A stretch of 64,000 nucleotides of DNA, from the NCBI RefSeq assembly GCF_007097365.1, contig NZ_VJZR01000002.1, positions 62,001 to 126,000 of the forward strand. Direction: 5' to 3'. Positions 35,201 to 43,572 of this stretch are shown piece by piece. The translations under genes and the position numbers were made by a program. The stretch comes from Flavobacterium franklandianum (GTDB taxonomy: Bacteria; Bacteroidota; Bacteroidia; Flavobacteriales; Flavobacteriaceae). The notes beneath the pieces were generated by a model. That model was not told the DNA's origin. It was given only the letters and a program-made list of their open reading frames with translations, and did not search any database. The stretch's first letter is position 1. Each line of letters opens with the position of its first letter.

Positions 35201-36161
35201 GAATTGTGATTTTTGTACTTGCCGAAATTTTAAGAGTTGGATCGCCAGGCATTCCTCCGTATTCAACTATATAGCCTTGGGGGTAGTAATTAGGGTTAGT
35301 AATTGGATCTCCTGTTTCTCTAAGATCGTTCCAGGTTCCTATTCTATTTAGTGCAGGTGCTGTTATGTGAGCATAATCTTCATTGCCTGAGTCATTAGGT
35401 TCATTGCCAGAGGTGTTCCAATTGGCATAATTAAAAGGAGGAGTTGTTACTCCATTGCCTTTTCCAATCCAAAAAGTAGTACCTGCTTCTGGTCCGGTTA
35501 CCCATTTCCAAGTGCCTTCTGTTGCTGCGTCACTACCGCCAATCCACCCCGTTCCTGGTGCTTGAGCTCCTGCTAATTGAGTTTCGTCTGCAGCTGTTAA
35601 CGTTGCTAAATAGCCTTGTAAGCCATAATAAGTTTTTCCAGCAGCCTCGTCTCTTGCTTTTGTCCAATTAATCCCTAAACTTGGAACATATTCATAAAAA
35701 TGTCCATTTGAAGGCAAGTAATTGGCTGAACCAAAACCTAAATTGATAGAAAAATCTCTAGTTCCAGAAGGAGATATTGACGAATTAGTAAATGTTACAT
35801 CTTTGATTGCGGCTTCAAAATCTGAATAAGTAACCGGAATTCCTGTTGGACTATATAGTTTTAGTTTTCCTTCTAAAGAACTCCAAGATGTGGTAATTGT
35901 GGGATGTAAAAGCGGATTAGCTAGCGCTAATAAATCCTGACCATTTATGTAACCTGAAGATATTTGAATATAAATGGCATCTGTAGCGGGTTCAGTTGGG
36001 TCATTTGTAATCGAAATGGTTTCAATAATTTTTAAAGAAGTACCTGAACAATACGTTTGATTTCCTGTTGCTGTAATTACTGGAGGGTCGATTGCATAAA
36101 TCGATTTTGGAATGAGGAAAATCAAACCTAATATTATTTTATAAAAAACATTCAATTTCAT
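32223..36161 (-). CDS. Large secreted adhesin: C-type lectin-like domain, Ig-like repeats, T9SS type B (gliding motility-associated) C-terminus
   Basis: 1312 residues. Signal peptide (about 1-23, ending KSIYA). A C-type-lectin-like domain lies at about 155-300, with WTKARDEAA, GWIGGSDAATEGTWKW, the EPN carbohydrate-binding tripeptide and WNDL. Four or so Ig-like 83-residue repeats follow (about 330-660; each contains LNWYTxxxGG and YYVSQT), then further beta-sandwich modules with Asp-rich loops (CDDDTDGIF, CDDEADPIDQDGKF). The terminal ~90 residues (VPKFFTPNGDGYNDYW ... YWFTLKLEDGREAKGHFSLKR) are the type B sorting domain used by SprB-like proteins, usually exported with a PorP/SprF partner. 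Sugar binding and surface location are inferred from domains. Confidence 0.92.
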   Translation of the reverse strand: MKLNVFYKIILGLIFLIPKSIYAIDPPVITATGNQTYCSGTSLKIIETISITNDPTEPATDAIYIQISSGYINGQDLLALANPLLHPTITTSWSSLEGKLKLYSPTGIPVTYSDFEAAIKDVTFTNSSISPSGTRDFSINLGFGSANYLPSNGHFYEYVPSLGINWTKARDEAAGKTYYGLQGYLATLTAADETQLAGAQAPGTGWIGGSDAATEGTWKWVTGPEAGTTFWIGKGNGVTTPPFNYANWNTSGNEPNDSGNEDYAHITAPALNRIGTWNDLRETGDPITNPNYYPQGYIVEYGGMPGDPTLKISASTKITIPKIISTTPSSICGSGSLTLQATATDGAVDWYETPTGGTKLFTGNSFTTPTLTTTTSYYVDASNGSCPNGPRTEIIATIKALPNPPVIAVSSSSPVLYCLNAPAIPLAATSSTDCILNWYTLPSGGVASATSPTPITSVAGSTTYYVSQTNTISGCESPRAAIIVTVNPLPTAPIVSNVNYCNNETAVPLTATASANCTLNWYTTATGGTPSATPPTPSTTTLGSTNYYVSQTITSTGCEGPRAEIIVTINPLPTAPTVSNIDYCHNEIASPLTATASANCTLNWYTNSTGGTSSATSPTPSTATVGTIKYYVSQTITATSCEGPRSEIIVTINPLPIVNDVTITQCDTDLISDGKTLFNLTVNNTDISTNSANENFTYYTTLNGANNAVPADLILNELAFENTTPTLMDIWSRISNKITGCASVAKITLKVPATNINPNYKIPFTPVCDDFLDINGNNTANNNNRDGITTFDFSATKAIILTQLPLNQVYNINYYKNESDALAEINVITNISNYRNIGYPNSQDIWIRIDSDMYNACYGLGPYLTLNVEALPVANSVGIPRQCDDDTDGIFTFNTSTLETDLLKGQNNVTVTYFDQTNNPLEDANGVLISSPFPPTFTSTSQTIKAVVTNNSPQLCFDEVAIQFIVDDSPVAFAVPSTLTTTCDDEADPIDQDGKFAFDTSTFETTILGGQTGMIVKYYDQNNVLLPGLSNPFSTATQTVTVNVQNPNNTICSASTTLNFVVKPVPNIDLNLDGLDNELVCSNLSTFFATLDAGITDGSPASNYDYIWTKDGNPIGTNSPTLDVNEEGIYTVEVTNNLGCSRIRTITVTASNKASIVSVDVVDLTDVNTVTVNVTGPGLYEYSIDEPNGFWQDSNFFNNVPAGIHTVYVNDKNGCGSVNQEIVIVGVPKFFTPNGDGYNDYWSVKGVNQTFNSKSIIYIFNRYGKLLKQWVPSLNQGWDGTFNGVPLPTDDYWFTLKLEDGREAKGHFSLKR
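34195..34941. repeat. 249-bp tandem repeats inside the adhesin gene
   Basis: The marker GGYAATGG recurs at 34195, 34444 and 34693, exactly 249 bp (83 codons) apart. The intervening DNA is highly similar, especially between the first two copies. A fourth, more diverged unit follows at a 264-bp step. Each unit encodes one Ig-like domain. Confidence 0.8.
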
Positions 36162-36196
36162 TTCATAAAAGTATTAATTTTCTTTTTAAATAGCTA

Positions 36197-36733
36197 TTAT
36201 TTAGACCATTTCATTTTTTGGAACAAATCCCAAACCACAATTCCAGCACTTACCGAAATATTTAAGGAATGTTTGGTCCCCAACTGAGGAATTTCGATAC
36301 AACCATCACATAGTTCAACTGCTTTCTGTGAGACTCCAAACACTTCATTGCCAAAAACCAAAGCGTATTTTTTGTTTTTTTCAATTTTAAAATCCTGAAG
36401 AAAAATTGCGCTTTCCACTTGTTCGATAGCCAATACGGTGACTTTTTCGTCTTTCAGATTTTGAATAACTTCAAGAACGTCTTTAGAATGTTCCCAAGCC
36501 ACAGTTTCTGTTGCGCCGAGAGCTGTTTTGTGAATTTCCTTGTTTGGTGGTGTTGCAGTTATACCACACAAAACTATTTTTTCAACCAAAAAAGCATCGG
36601 CTGTTCTAAATACAGATCCAATATTATGCAGACTTCGGATGTCATCTAAAACAATAATGATTGGAGTTTTTTCAGATTTTTTAAAATCTTCAATAGATTT
36701 TCGATCGAGTTCGCTGTTTTCAAGCTTTCGCAT
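36197..36733 (-). CDS. SpoU/TrmH-family RNA 2'-O-methyltransferase
   Basis: 178 residues, only the SPOUT catalytic domain. Motif 1 IIIVLDDIRSLHNIGSVFRTADAF, motif 2 ALVFGNEVFGVSQKAVELCDGCIEIPQ and motif 3 KHSLNISVSAGIVVWDLF form the trefoil knot that binds S-adenosylmethionine. It lacks the N-terminal RNA-binding domain of RlmB, so the target (rRNA or tRNA) cannot be assigned. No close operon partner: a terminator separates it from the upstream DUF1573 gene. Confidence 0.92.
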   Translation of the reverse strand: MRKLENSELDRKSIEDFKKSEKTPIIIVLDDIRSLHNIGSVFRTADAFLVEKIVLCGITATPPNKEIHKTALGATETVAWEHSKDVLEVIQNLKDEKVTVLAIEQVESAIFLQDFKIEKNKKYALVFGNEVFGVSQKAVELCDGCIEIPQLGTKHSLNISVSAGIVVWDLFQKMKWSK

Positions 36734-36758
36734 AGGGATTGGATGGGTGTTAAAATAA

Positions 36759-36788
36759 AAAAAGCTTCCAAAATTACGGAAGCTTTTT
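36759..36788 (-). terminator. Terminator after the DUF1573 gene
   Basis: AAAAAGCTTCC / GGAAGCTTTTT, 11-bp stem with 8-nt loop; Ts follow on the minus strand. Confidence 0.85.
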
Positions 36789-36807
36789 AATGCTATTATT
36801 TTAAAAT

Positions 36808-37272
36808 TTAGCTTTTTGGAGCCTCAAGGGCAAGTACATTACCTTTTATGGTAAGTGTTTTTGAAGGACTTCCGGCTGCATTTGAAGTGATTGTTACTGT
36901 TTTTGTAAAAGGTTGTCCAGCTCTTGAAGTGTCATATTTCACTCCAATAACACCTTTTGCTCCTGGAGCAATTGGCTCTTTTGAATAAGTTGGAACTGTG
37001 CATCCGCAAGAACCAACAGCATTTGTTATAATTAAAGGTTTGTTGCCGTTATTGGTAAATACAAATTCGCGTTTTCCGTCTGAATTTGCAGCAACAGTCC
37101 CGTAATCAATCGTTTCTGATACGAAAATCATTCCTGCGCCTTCAACTTTCGGTAAAGCTGGTGTAGTTGCTTTTGTGGTTTTTGTTGTCTTTTTTGTAAT
37201 TTTTGTAGTTTCTTGAGCATTAGAAAAAGTAAATGTCAAAATGGCTATTGAAAGGGCAATAATTTTTTTCAT
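36808..37272 (-). CDS. Secreted DUF1573 domain protein
   Basis: 154 residues. Signal peptide (residues 1-19, ending FSNAQ), then a Thr/Lys-rich linker (TTKITKKTTKTTKATTP) and one DUF1573 Ig-like domain with EFVFTNNGNKPLIITNAVGSCGCTVP and YSKEPIAPGAKGVIGVKYD. The GSCGC cysteines are conserved in the family. Periplasmic or surface protein of unknown role, common in Bacteroidota. Divergent from mutS across about 150 nt. Confidence 0.88.
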   Translation of the reverse strand: MKKIIALSIAILTFTFSNAQETTKITKKTTKTTKATTPALPKVEGAGMIFVSETIDYGTVAANSDGKREFVFTNNGNKPLIITNAVGSCGCTVPTYSKEPIAPGAKGVIGVKYDTSRAGQPFTKTVTITSNAAGSPSKTLTIKGNVLALEAPKS

Positions 37273-37423
37273 TTCGTTTTATTTTATGATTGAGTGACAA
37301 ATTTATATAAAAAATTAAAAATCCCTCCTAAATTTTTCTTAAAAATATTTTAAATTTCCAGAGTGTTCTTTATTCGCTTTAAAATATATAAATTCGCTTT
37401 CTAATAAATTTAAAGAATACATT

Positions 37424-40030
37424 TTGTCATCAAAAGAAAAAGTAACCAAGGAAACGCCTTTAATGAAACAATACAACGAAATCAAAAGGAAATATCCTGA
37501 TGCTTGCTTGTTGTTTAGAGTGGGGGATTTTTACGAAACATTTGGTGAAGATGCCGTTCGCGCCTCTAAAATTCTGGGCATAACATTGACAAAACGTGGT
37601 GCAGGCTCCGAGACCGAAACGGCTTTGGCAGGTTTTCCGCATCATTCTATAAATACCTATTTGCCAAAATTAGTAAAAGCAGGACTTCGTGTAGCGATTT
37701 GCGATCAACTCGAAGATCCAAAAATGACCAAAACCATCGTGAAACGTGGCGTTACCGAATTAGTAACTCCAGGAGTTTCGATGAATGATGAGGTTTTGCA
37801 ATCGAAGACAAACAATTTCTTGGCAGCCATTTATTTTGCCAATAAATCTATCGGGATTTCATTTTTGGATGTTTCCACAGGTGAATTTCTAACAGCCCAA
37901 GGGAATGCCGAATATATAGACAAATTGTTGCAGAATTTCAATCCAAGTGAAGTTTTAATTCCAAAAAACAATAAAAATGATTTCCGAGAAACTTTTGGAG
38001 AAGATTTTCATAGTTTCTATCTCGAAGACTGGATTTACAAAGAAGATTATGCTTTTGAAACTTTGACTAAGCATTTTCAAACGACATCTTTGAAAGGTTT
38101 TGGTGTCGAAGAATTGAAGGAAGGAATTATTGCCTCGGGAGCGATTTTGTATTATTTGTCCGAAACACAACATAATAGAGTGCAACACATCACGGCGATT
38201 CAGCGTATTGCCGAAGATGCTTATGTTTGGATGGATCGATTTACGATTCGAAATCTCGAATTGTATCATAGTTACAATCCCAATGCGGTGACGCTTCTGG
38301 ATGTTATAGATAAAACGCTTTCGCCAATGGGTGGACGTTTGCTCAAACGTTGGTTGGCTTTGCCTTTGAAAGATGCTAATAAAATAAGAAGCCGCCATCA
38401 GGTAGTTTCTTATTTGAAAGCGAATCAAGAAGTCTTGAAGAATATCCAAAAACAAATCAAACAGATTTCCGATTTGGAACGTTTGATTTCGAAAATTGCT
38501 GCTGGAAAAGTATCGCCTCGTGAAGTGGTTTATTTAAAAGAATCATTGGATGCCATTATTCCAATAAAAACTTTAGCGTTGCAAAGTCCTCATGAAGCCG
38601 TGAAAGTCATTGGCGACAGCCTGCACAGTTGCGATTTATTGCGTGAAAAAATTAAAACAGTCTTGAATCAAGATGCGCCGGTGGCTGTCGCCAAAGGGAA
38701 TGCCATTGCCAAAGGTATCAATGCAGAATTAGACGAATTGCGCGCCATATCAACATCTGGAAAAGAATATTTGGAAGGAATCGAAAAACGAGAATCCGAA
38801 AGAACGGGAATTTCGTCTTTGAAAATTTCCTTCAATAATGTTTTTGGATATTACATCGAAGTTCGAAACACGCATAAAGATAAAGTCCCAACGGAATGGA
38901 TTCGAAAACAAACTTTGGTCAATGCTGAACGTTACATTACCGAGGAATTAAAAGAATATGAAACTAAAATTCTAGGTGCCGAGGAAAAAATTCATAAAAT
39001 TGAAGTGGAGTTATTCGAGCAATTAGTTGGTTGGATTGCAACTTATATCAAACCGGTTCAAATGAACGCCAATTTGGTGGCGCAACTGGATTGTTTGTGT
39101 TCCTTCACGCAATTGGCAATCGAAAATAAATACGTTTGTCCTGAACTAGATGAGACTTTCGAATTGGAGATCAAAAACGGAAGGCATCCCGTTATCGAAA
39201 AACAATTGCCCGTTGGTGTGCCTTATATTGCCAATGATGTTTTCTTAGATAGAGAAACGCAGCAGCTAATAATGATAACTGGGCCAAATATGTCTGGAAA
39301 ATCAGCTATTTTGCGTCAAACCGCTTTAATTGTACTCTTGGCTCAAATGGGAAGTTTTGTCCCGGCAGATAGCGTGAGAATGGGGATTATAGATAAAATA
39401 TTCACCAGAGTAGGAGCTTCAGATAATATTTCGATGGGAGAATCTACTTTTATGGTCGAAATGAACGAAACCGCTTCTATTTTGAATAATATTTCAGACC
39501 GAAGTTTGGTTTTGTTAGACGAAATCGGAAGAGGAACTAGTACCTATGACGGAATTTCTATCGCTTGGGCAATTGCTGAGTTCTTGCACGAACATCCATC
39601 AAAGCCGAAAACGCTTTTTGCAACGCATTATCACGAGTTGAATGAAATGAGCGAATCCTTGCCGAGAATCCAGAATTATAATGTTTCGGTCAAAGAGTTA
39701 AAAGATACCGTTCTTTTTATTCGAAAACTGGTAAAAGGAGGAAGTGCGCATAGTTTTGGAATTCACGTCGCAAAAATGGCAGGAATGCCACAAATCGTAA
39801 TTTTGAAAGCCCAAAAGCTTTTGAAAAAATTAGAGAAAGACCATTCCAGCGATGCTTTAAACGGAATAAAATCTGCGAAAGATGACATGCAAATGAGTTT
39901 CTTTAATTTAGACGATCCTTTGTTGGAAGAAATCAAAAATGAGATTTTAAGCTTGGACATCAACACAATTACACCAATGGAAGCCTTGATGAAACTCAAC
40001 GAAATCAAGAGAATGCTGACTAAAAAATAG
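37424..40030 (+). CDS. mutS: DNA mismatch repair protein MutS
   Basis: Recognises mismatches and starts repair with MutL. 868 residues: mismatch-binding domain with the [11 protein letters not shown] (Phe-x-Glu wedge: FYETFGEDA) near residue 35, connector and lever domains, and a C-terminal ABC-type ATPase with Walker [10 protein letters not shown] (about 620), Walker [17 protein letters not shown] (about 695) and [10 protein letters not shown]. The start is TTG, giving [17 protein letters not shown], which is where family members begin. No ATG lies close upstream in frame. Its stop is about 90 nt from the promoter of the tRNA pair. Confidence 0.96.
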   Translation: MSSKEKVTKETPLMKQYNEIKRKYPDACLLFRVGDFYETFGEDAVRASKILGITLTKRGAGSETETALAGFPHHSINTYLPKLVKAGLRVAICDQLEDPKMTKTIVKRGVTELVTPGVSMNDEVLQSKTNNFLAAIYFANKSIGISFLDVSTGEFLTAQGNAEYIDKLLQNFNPSEVLIPKNNKNDFRETFGEDFHSFYLEDWIYKEDYAFETLTKHFQTTSLKGFGVEELKEGIIASGAILYYLSETQHNRVQHITAIQRIAEDAYVWMDRFTIRNLELYHSYNPNAVTLLDVIDKTLSPMGGRLLKRWLALPLKDANKIRSRHQVVSYLKANQEVLKNIQKQIKQISDLERLISKIAAGKVSPREVVYLKESLDAIIPIKTLALQSPHEAVKVIGDSLHSCDLLREKIKTVLNQDAPVAVAKGNAIAKGINAELDELRAISTSGKEYLEGIEKRESERTGISSLKISFNNVFGYYIEVRNTHKDKVPTEWIRKQTLVNAERYITEELKEYETKILGAEEKIHKIEVELFEQLVGWIATYIKPVQMNANLVAQLDCLCSFTQLAIENKYVCPELDETFELEIKNGRHPVIEKQLPVGVPYIANDVFLDRETQQLIMITGPNMSGKSAILRQTALIVLLAQMGSFVPADSVRMGIIDKIFTRVGASDNISMGESTFMVEMNETASILNNISDRSLVLLDEIGRGTSTYDGISIAWAIAEFLHEHPSKPKTLFATHYHELNEMSESLPRIQNYNVSVKELKDTVLFIRKLVKGGSAHSFGIHVAKMAGMPQIVILKAQKLLKKLEKDHSSDALNGIKSAKDDMQMSFFNLDDPLLEEIKNEILSLDINTITPMEALMKLNEIKRMLTKK

Positions 40031-40099
40031 TTCTATTGCTTTTAAAGTTTGGGTTTTCAGTAGCTTAGCTTTTGACGGTGTTTTTTTTATAAAAAACGC

Positions 40100-40129
40100 T
40101 TGTATAATTGAATTAATGTATTAAATTTG
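40100..40129 (+). promoter_or_regulatory. Predicted Bacteroidota promoter of the tRNA genes
   Basis: TTG (40100-40102), 19 nt, then TAAATTTG (40122-40129), a full consensus match. The first base of tRNA-Gly is 46 nt downstream. Confidence 0.75.
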
Positions 40130-40174
40130 CATCCGCAATACGGTTAAGTATTGAGTTCTTTTTAAAATGAAAAT

Positions 40175-40247
40175 GCGAAAATAGCTCAGTTGGTAGAGCG
40201 CGACCTTGCCAAGGTCGAGGTCGCGGGTTCGAGCCCCGTTTTTCGCT
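40175..40247 (+). tRNA. tRNA-Gly (anticodon GCC)
   Basis: A 73-nt cloverleaf: acceptor GCGAAAA / TTTTCGC, D-arm GCTCAGTTGGTAGAGC, anticodon stem CGACC / GGTCG with loop TTGCCAA (anticodon GCC at 40208-40210), T-arm GCGGGTTCGAGCCCCGT. No encoded CCA is seen. Reads GGC and GGU glycine codons. A promoter matching consensus lies just upstream. Confidence 0.97.
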
Positions 40248-40265
40248 CAAAACCATACGCTTAGT

Positions 40266-40526
40266 AGGTGTTAGATTTAATTGAATTTTTCAATTGGGTT
40301 TAAAATCAAAAAGTAAAGTGCTCGGATGGTGTTGTATTTAATTAATTTTTATAAAAATTAGATATAACATTTAAAAGTAAAATTGAAACGCTCGGATGGT
40401 GCTATATTTAATTAATTTTTTCTAAAAATTAGATATAACATTTAAAAGCAAAAATTGAAACGCTCGGATGGTGCTATATTTAATTAATTTTTTCTAAAAA
40501 TTAGATATAACATTTAAAAGCAAAAT
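40266..40526 (+). repeat. Tandem hairpin repeats carrying copies of the tRNA-Leu 5' end
   Basis: Three units (40320-40389, 40390-40461, 40462-40526) each begin with GCTCGGATGGTG, the exact first 12 nt of the downstream tRNA-Leu. Each continues with a T-rich segment, a small hairpin (TAATTTTT / AAAAATTA) and ATATAACATTTAAAAG. A fourth, diverged unit (about 40266-40319) has GGTGTTAGATTTAATT and a different hairpin (AATTGA / TCAATT) at the same place but no tRNA fragment. The units fill the whole spacer between the two tRNA genes and should be part of their primary transcript. Confidence 0.88.
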
Positions 40527-40612
40527 GCTCGGATGGTGAAATTGGTAGACACGCTGGACTTAAAATCCAGTGAACAGTAATGTTCGTGCGGGTTCAAGTC
40601 CCGCTCTGAGTA
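40527..40612 (+). tRNA. tRNA-Leu (anticodon UAA)
   Basis: An 86-nt class II tRNA: acceptor GCTCGGA / TCTGAGT (a G-U first pair), D-arm with GAAATTGGTAGACAC, anticodon stem CTGGA / TCCAG with loop CTTAAAA (anticodon TAA at 40561-40563), a long variable arm (TGAACAGTAATGTTCGT) and T-arm GCGGGTTCAAGTCCCGC. Its first 12 nt are repeated three times upstream. A terminator follows within 10 nt. Confidence 0.97.
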
Positions 40613-40618
40613 CTGAAA

Positions 40619-40660
40619 AAAAGCCGTAAAGAATTAATTTTTAATTCTTTTCGGTTTTTT
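40619..40660 (+). terminator. Terminator of the tRNA transcript
   Basis: CCG-AAAGAATTAA / TTAATTCTTT-CGG stem with a T-T mismatch and 3-nt loop, followed by eight Ts. Confidence 0.85.
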
Positions 40661-40973
40661 TTATGCCTTGTTGCTAAACTCTTCCTCAGCAAATCTTCCT
40701 TTTTAGACTAACTAATATTTATGCTTAATTTTTATCGATCCACAGGTTTTGGGATTGATCCAGCAATTCTTTCTATTCAAAGGCTATTTCAGTATAACTT
40801 AAAAAAGATAGTTTAAATTAAACAAAAAAGCCATAACATTTTACTGTGTATGGCTTTCTGTTTTTCGAAAATTAAATTGCTCTATAATACATATAAACGC
40901 TAATTCAAAATTTTGACATCAAGGCAAAAAAAAAGCTACGCAATGCGTAGCTTATTTTTTCTGTAATTTAGAA
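40661..40973. other. Intergenic stretch without a visible gene, two hairpins
   Basis: No convincing ORF on either strand. It contains a hairpin AAAGCCATA / TATGGCTTT (40827-40857) of terminator type with no recognisable gene attached, and AAGCTACG / CGTAGCTT (40933-40953), a terminator for the leftward lipoprotein gene (minus-strand T run follows). Confidence 0.6.
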
Positions 40974-41171
40974 TTACTTAGCAGCTGGAGCTTCAGGAGC
41001 AACAGCAGTTGTGTCAGTAACTACAGTAGTTGAGTCAGTAACTACAGCAGTAGTGTCCATAACAACAGCAGTAGTGTCTACAGTTGTAGTTTCAGCAGCT
41101 GGTTCAGCTTTTTTACATGATACAACAGTCAATACAGCAACAACGGCTAAACTTAAAAGTACTTTTTTCAT
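40974..41171 (-). CDS. Small lipoprotein with DTTAVV repeats
   Basis: 65 residues. A lipoprotein signal peptide with lipobox VVSC (Cys19) is followed by KKAEPAAE and then four imperfect copies of a six- to eight-residue TDTTAVV-like unit, ending in APEAPAAK. The mature chain has only Thr, Val, Ala, Asp and a few others; it should be disordered or elongated. A TATCTTTG -7 box lies about 40 nt upstream. Function unknown; such tiny Thr-rich lipoproteins look common in Flavobacteria. Confidence 0.8.
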   Translation of the reverse strand: MKKVLLSLAVVAVLTVVSCKKAEPAAETTTVDTTAVVMDTTAVVTDSTTVVTDTTAVAPEAPAAK

Positions 41172-41393
41172 CTTACTTAATTATAAAAGGTTAATTATTA
41201 ATTCGGGGCAAAGATATAAATTTTTTAATAGTTAAAATATTTTTTCATTATTTTTTTAAAATATTTTTTTTCTTTCAAAAACTTGAAATGGAATTACATC
41301 TAATTTGACTTTATAAATAAATACTTAATAAATAGTCAGCATTCTAATAGAACTCTTTTTTTTGTAATATTTTGAGTGTCATTTCCCTTAGTT

Positions 41394-43532
41394 TTATTTT
41401 TTTGGATGAACCAATTTCAACTCATTTATTATATTTTTTGCACCTGCATATTTGTCTATGATGAAAAGAATATAGCGTGCATCTACCATAATATTTCGGC
41501 ATATATTTGGGTCATAATAAATGTCGCTCATCGTTCCTTCCCAAACTCTATCAAAATTAAGGCCTATTAAATTCCCTTTAGAATCAATAGCTGGACTCCC
41601 TGAATTGCCTCCAGTGGTGTGATTTGTGCCTATAAAACAAACTGGCATTTTGCCGTTTTCAGCATATTGACCGTAGTTTTTAGTTTTGTATAATTCGATT
41701 AATTTTTCTGGTACATCAAATTCATAATCACCGGGAATGTATTTTTCCATAACACCGTCCAAATAGGTTATTGCAGTGTACAAAGTAGCGTCTTTCGGCG
41801 CATATCCTTTTACTTTTCCGTAGGCAACTCTTAAAGTGCTATTGGCGTCAGGAAATATCCTTGCGTCATTGTTTAATTCTAATTGAGCTTTCATATAAGT
41901 TCGTTGCAAAGCCGTAATTTTCAAATTAATTTCATCATATTTTGGAGCAACATCTTTAAGAAATTTTTCGGACATATTTTTTATTAAGATATAGCCTTTG
42001 TCCAAATTTAAGTTGGTTAAAACCGTTTTCGAATCGCCAGAAAGTAATTCTTTAAGGCTGTTATAATTGACCAATTTCGAATGTCCGTAAATTTCAGATG
42101 CCAAATTTGTCGCATTTGTATTTGATAAAGAATTTGGTAAAAATTCCTTAGGCACTTTTGTGGCATACACATGAATCAATTGTTCAAAAACTTTTTGATC
42201 CACATTTGGATTAAAATCTTTATAAAAACTTCCCAAACTAGCAATTAAATTATTTTTTCTATCTGTAAAAGCTTGTTCTCCTTTGGAATTGTAAACTTGT
42301 TCTAATTGATATAATTTATATCCAACACTCAAAAGTTCTGTGTTTCTTAAAGCAACTTCCGAAAAATAATCTCTCGCCAAGGCATAAGGTGAAATTTCTG
42401 AGTAATTCTTTTCAAAATCTGACAGCAAATTACCATATTCGGCTTGTTTTCCAGCCTTCACAACTTTTTCTTGGAACACGATTTCTTGATTCCTTTTGAT
42501 GGCTACAGCATCCGATTTAAGCAAACCTTGTGTTTCTCCAATCCATTTCTTCCAATAATTAGCAATACTGGCGTATTTCGAAGCATATTGAATTTTGATG
42601 GCATTGTCTTTTCGCATAAATCCATCGGCTACTTTCAATGCTTGATCTCTAATTTCGATTTTTGCAGGATTTAATTCGTTGGCAATTTGTGCAATGGCAA
42701 CTGCCGGCAAATATTCATTTGTTTTTCCGGGATAACCAAAAACCATCGTAAAATCATCTTCTTTTACACCATCCAACGAAATGGGTAAAAAATGTTTTGG
42801 TGTATACGGAACGTTATCTTTTGAATAATTTGCTGGACGATTATTTTTGTCAGCATAGATTCTGAATAACGAAAAATCTCCAGTATGTCTGGGCCAAACC
42901 CAATTATCAGTGTCGTTTCCAAATTTTCCAATGGAGGATGGCGGTGCTCCAACCAATCGGACATCTTTGAAAGTTTCGGTTACAAAAAGCATATATTGAT
43001 TGCCTTCAAAAAAGGTTCTAATTTTATTTTCTTGCCAATTTTCTTTGGGTAATGAATTGCTCAAAACAGTGATATTGTCTTGAATTTTTTTTTGTTTTTC
43101 CGCTTCCGAAGTTAAATTTTGGGTGCCTTCCAAAACTTTTGTGGTAACATCTTCAATTCTTACGATGAAAGTTACGACTAAATTTTCATTAGGTAATTCA
43201 TCATCCATTTTATAAGCCCAAAATCCATTAGCCAAATAATCGTGATCTACTGTTGAATGATTTTGAATGGCATCAAAACCACAATGATGATTGGTTAAAA
43301 TCAGTCCTTTTGGAGAAATCACTTCCGAAGTGCAACCTCCGTTAAAATGGGGAACGGCATCTTTTAAACTCGATTGATTCACATCATAAATATCTTTTAT
43401 GGACATTTTCATCCCTAAATTTTTCATTTCTTTTTCATTCATTCCTTTTAAAAGAGAAGGAATCCACATTCCGCCTTGTTGGGCTTGTATTTGAAGGACG
43501 AAGAATAATAAGAGGACTTTTAAAATTTTCAT
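41394..43532 (-). CDS. S46 family dipeptidyl-peptidase, DPP11-like
   Basis: Periplasmic exopeptidase that removes N-terminal dipeptides during protein use. Signal peptide (residues 1-18, ending QIQAQ), then the family start GGMWIPSLL. Catalytic His in LTNHHCGFDAIQ (His82/83), an Asp region around GDFSLFRIYAD, and the nucleophile Ser644 in GGNSGSPAID. Arg662 (LNFDRVWEG) lies 18 residues after the Ser, the same spacing as Ser655 and Arg673 of Porphyromonas DPP11, where that Arg sets preference for Asp/Glu at P1. I therefore infer DPP11 rather than DPP7 specificity. 712 residues is normal. Confidence 0.9.
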   Translation of the reverse strand: MKILKVLLLFFVLQIQAQQGGMWIPSLLKGMNEKEMKNLGMKMSIKDIYDVNQSSLKDAVPHFNGGCTSEVISPKGLILTNHHCGFDAIQNHSTVDHDYLANGFWAYKMDDELPNENLVVTFIVRIEDVTTKVLEGTQNLTSEAEKQKKIQDNITVLSNSLPKENWQENKIRTFFEGNQYMLFVTETFKDVRLVGAPPSSIGKFGNDTDNWVWPRHTGDFSLFRIYADKNNRPANYSKDNVPYTPKHFLPISLDGVKEDDFTMVFGYPGKTNEYLPAVAIAQIANELNPAKIEIRDQALKVADGFMRKDNAIKIQYASKYASIANYWKKWIGETQGLLKSDAVAIKRNQEIVFQEKVVKAGKQAEYGNLLSDFEKNYSEISPYALARDYFSEVALRNTELLSVGYKLYQLEQVYNSKGEQAFTDRKNNLIASLGSFYKDFNPNVDQKVFEQLIHVYATKVPKEFLPNSLSNTNATNLASEIYGHSKLVNYNSLKELLSGDSKTVLTNLNLDKGYILIKNMSEKFLKDVAPKYDEINLKITALQRTYMKAQLELNNDARIFPDANSTLRVAYGKVKGYAPKDATLYTAITYLDGVMEKYIPGDYEFDVPEKLIELYKTKNYGQYAENGKMPVCFIGTNHTTGGNSGSPAIDSKGNLIGLNFDRVWEGTMSDIYYDPNICRNIMVDARYILFIIDKYAGAKNIINELKLVHPKK

Positions 43533-43572
43533 AGTATGGGATTTAGGTTGTAATTTATTGGGGGTATTATAT

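Noticed and set aside
40320-40526. Could the tandem repeats between the tRNA genes be a CRISPR array
   Set aside because: Units are almost identical over their whole length with no unique spacers, and carry a tRNA fragment; no cas genes are near.
40660-40825. Possible transposase or gene remnant on the minus strand downstream of tRNA-Leu
   Set aside because: Only short frames broken by stops (for example KELLDQSQNLWIDKN); no recognisable similarity.
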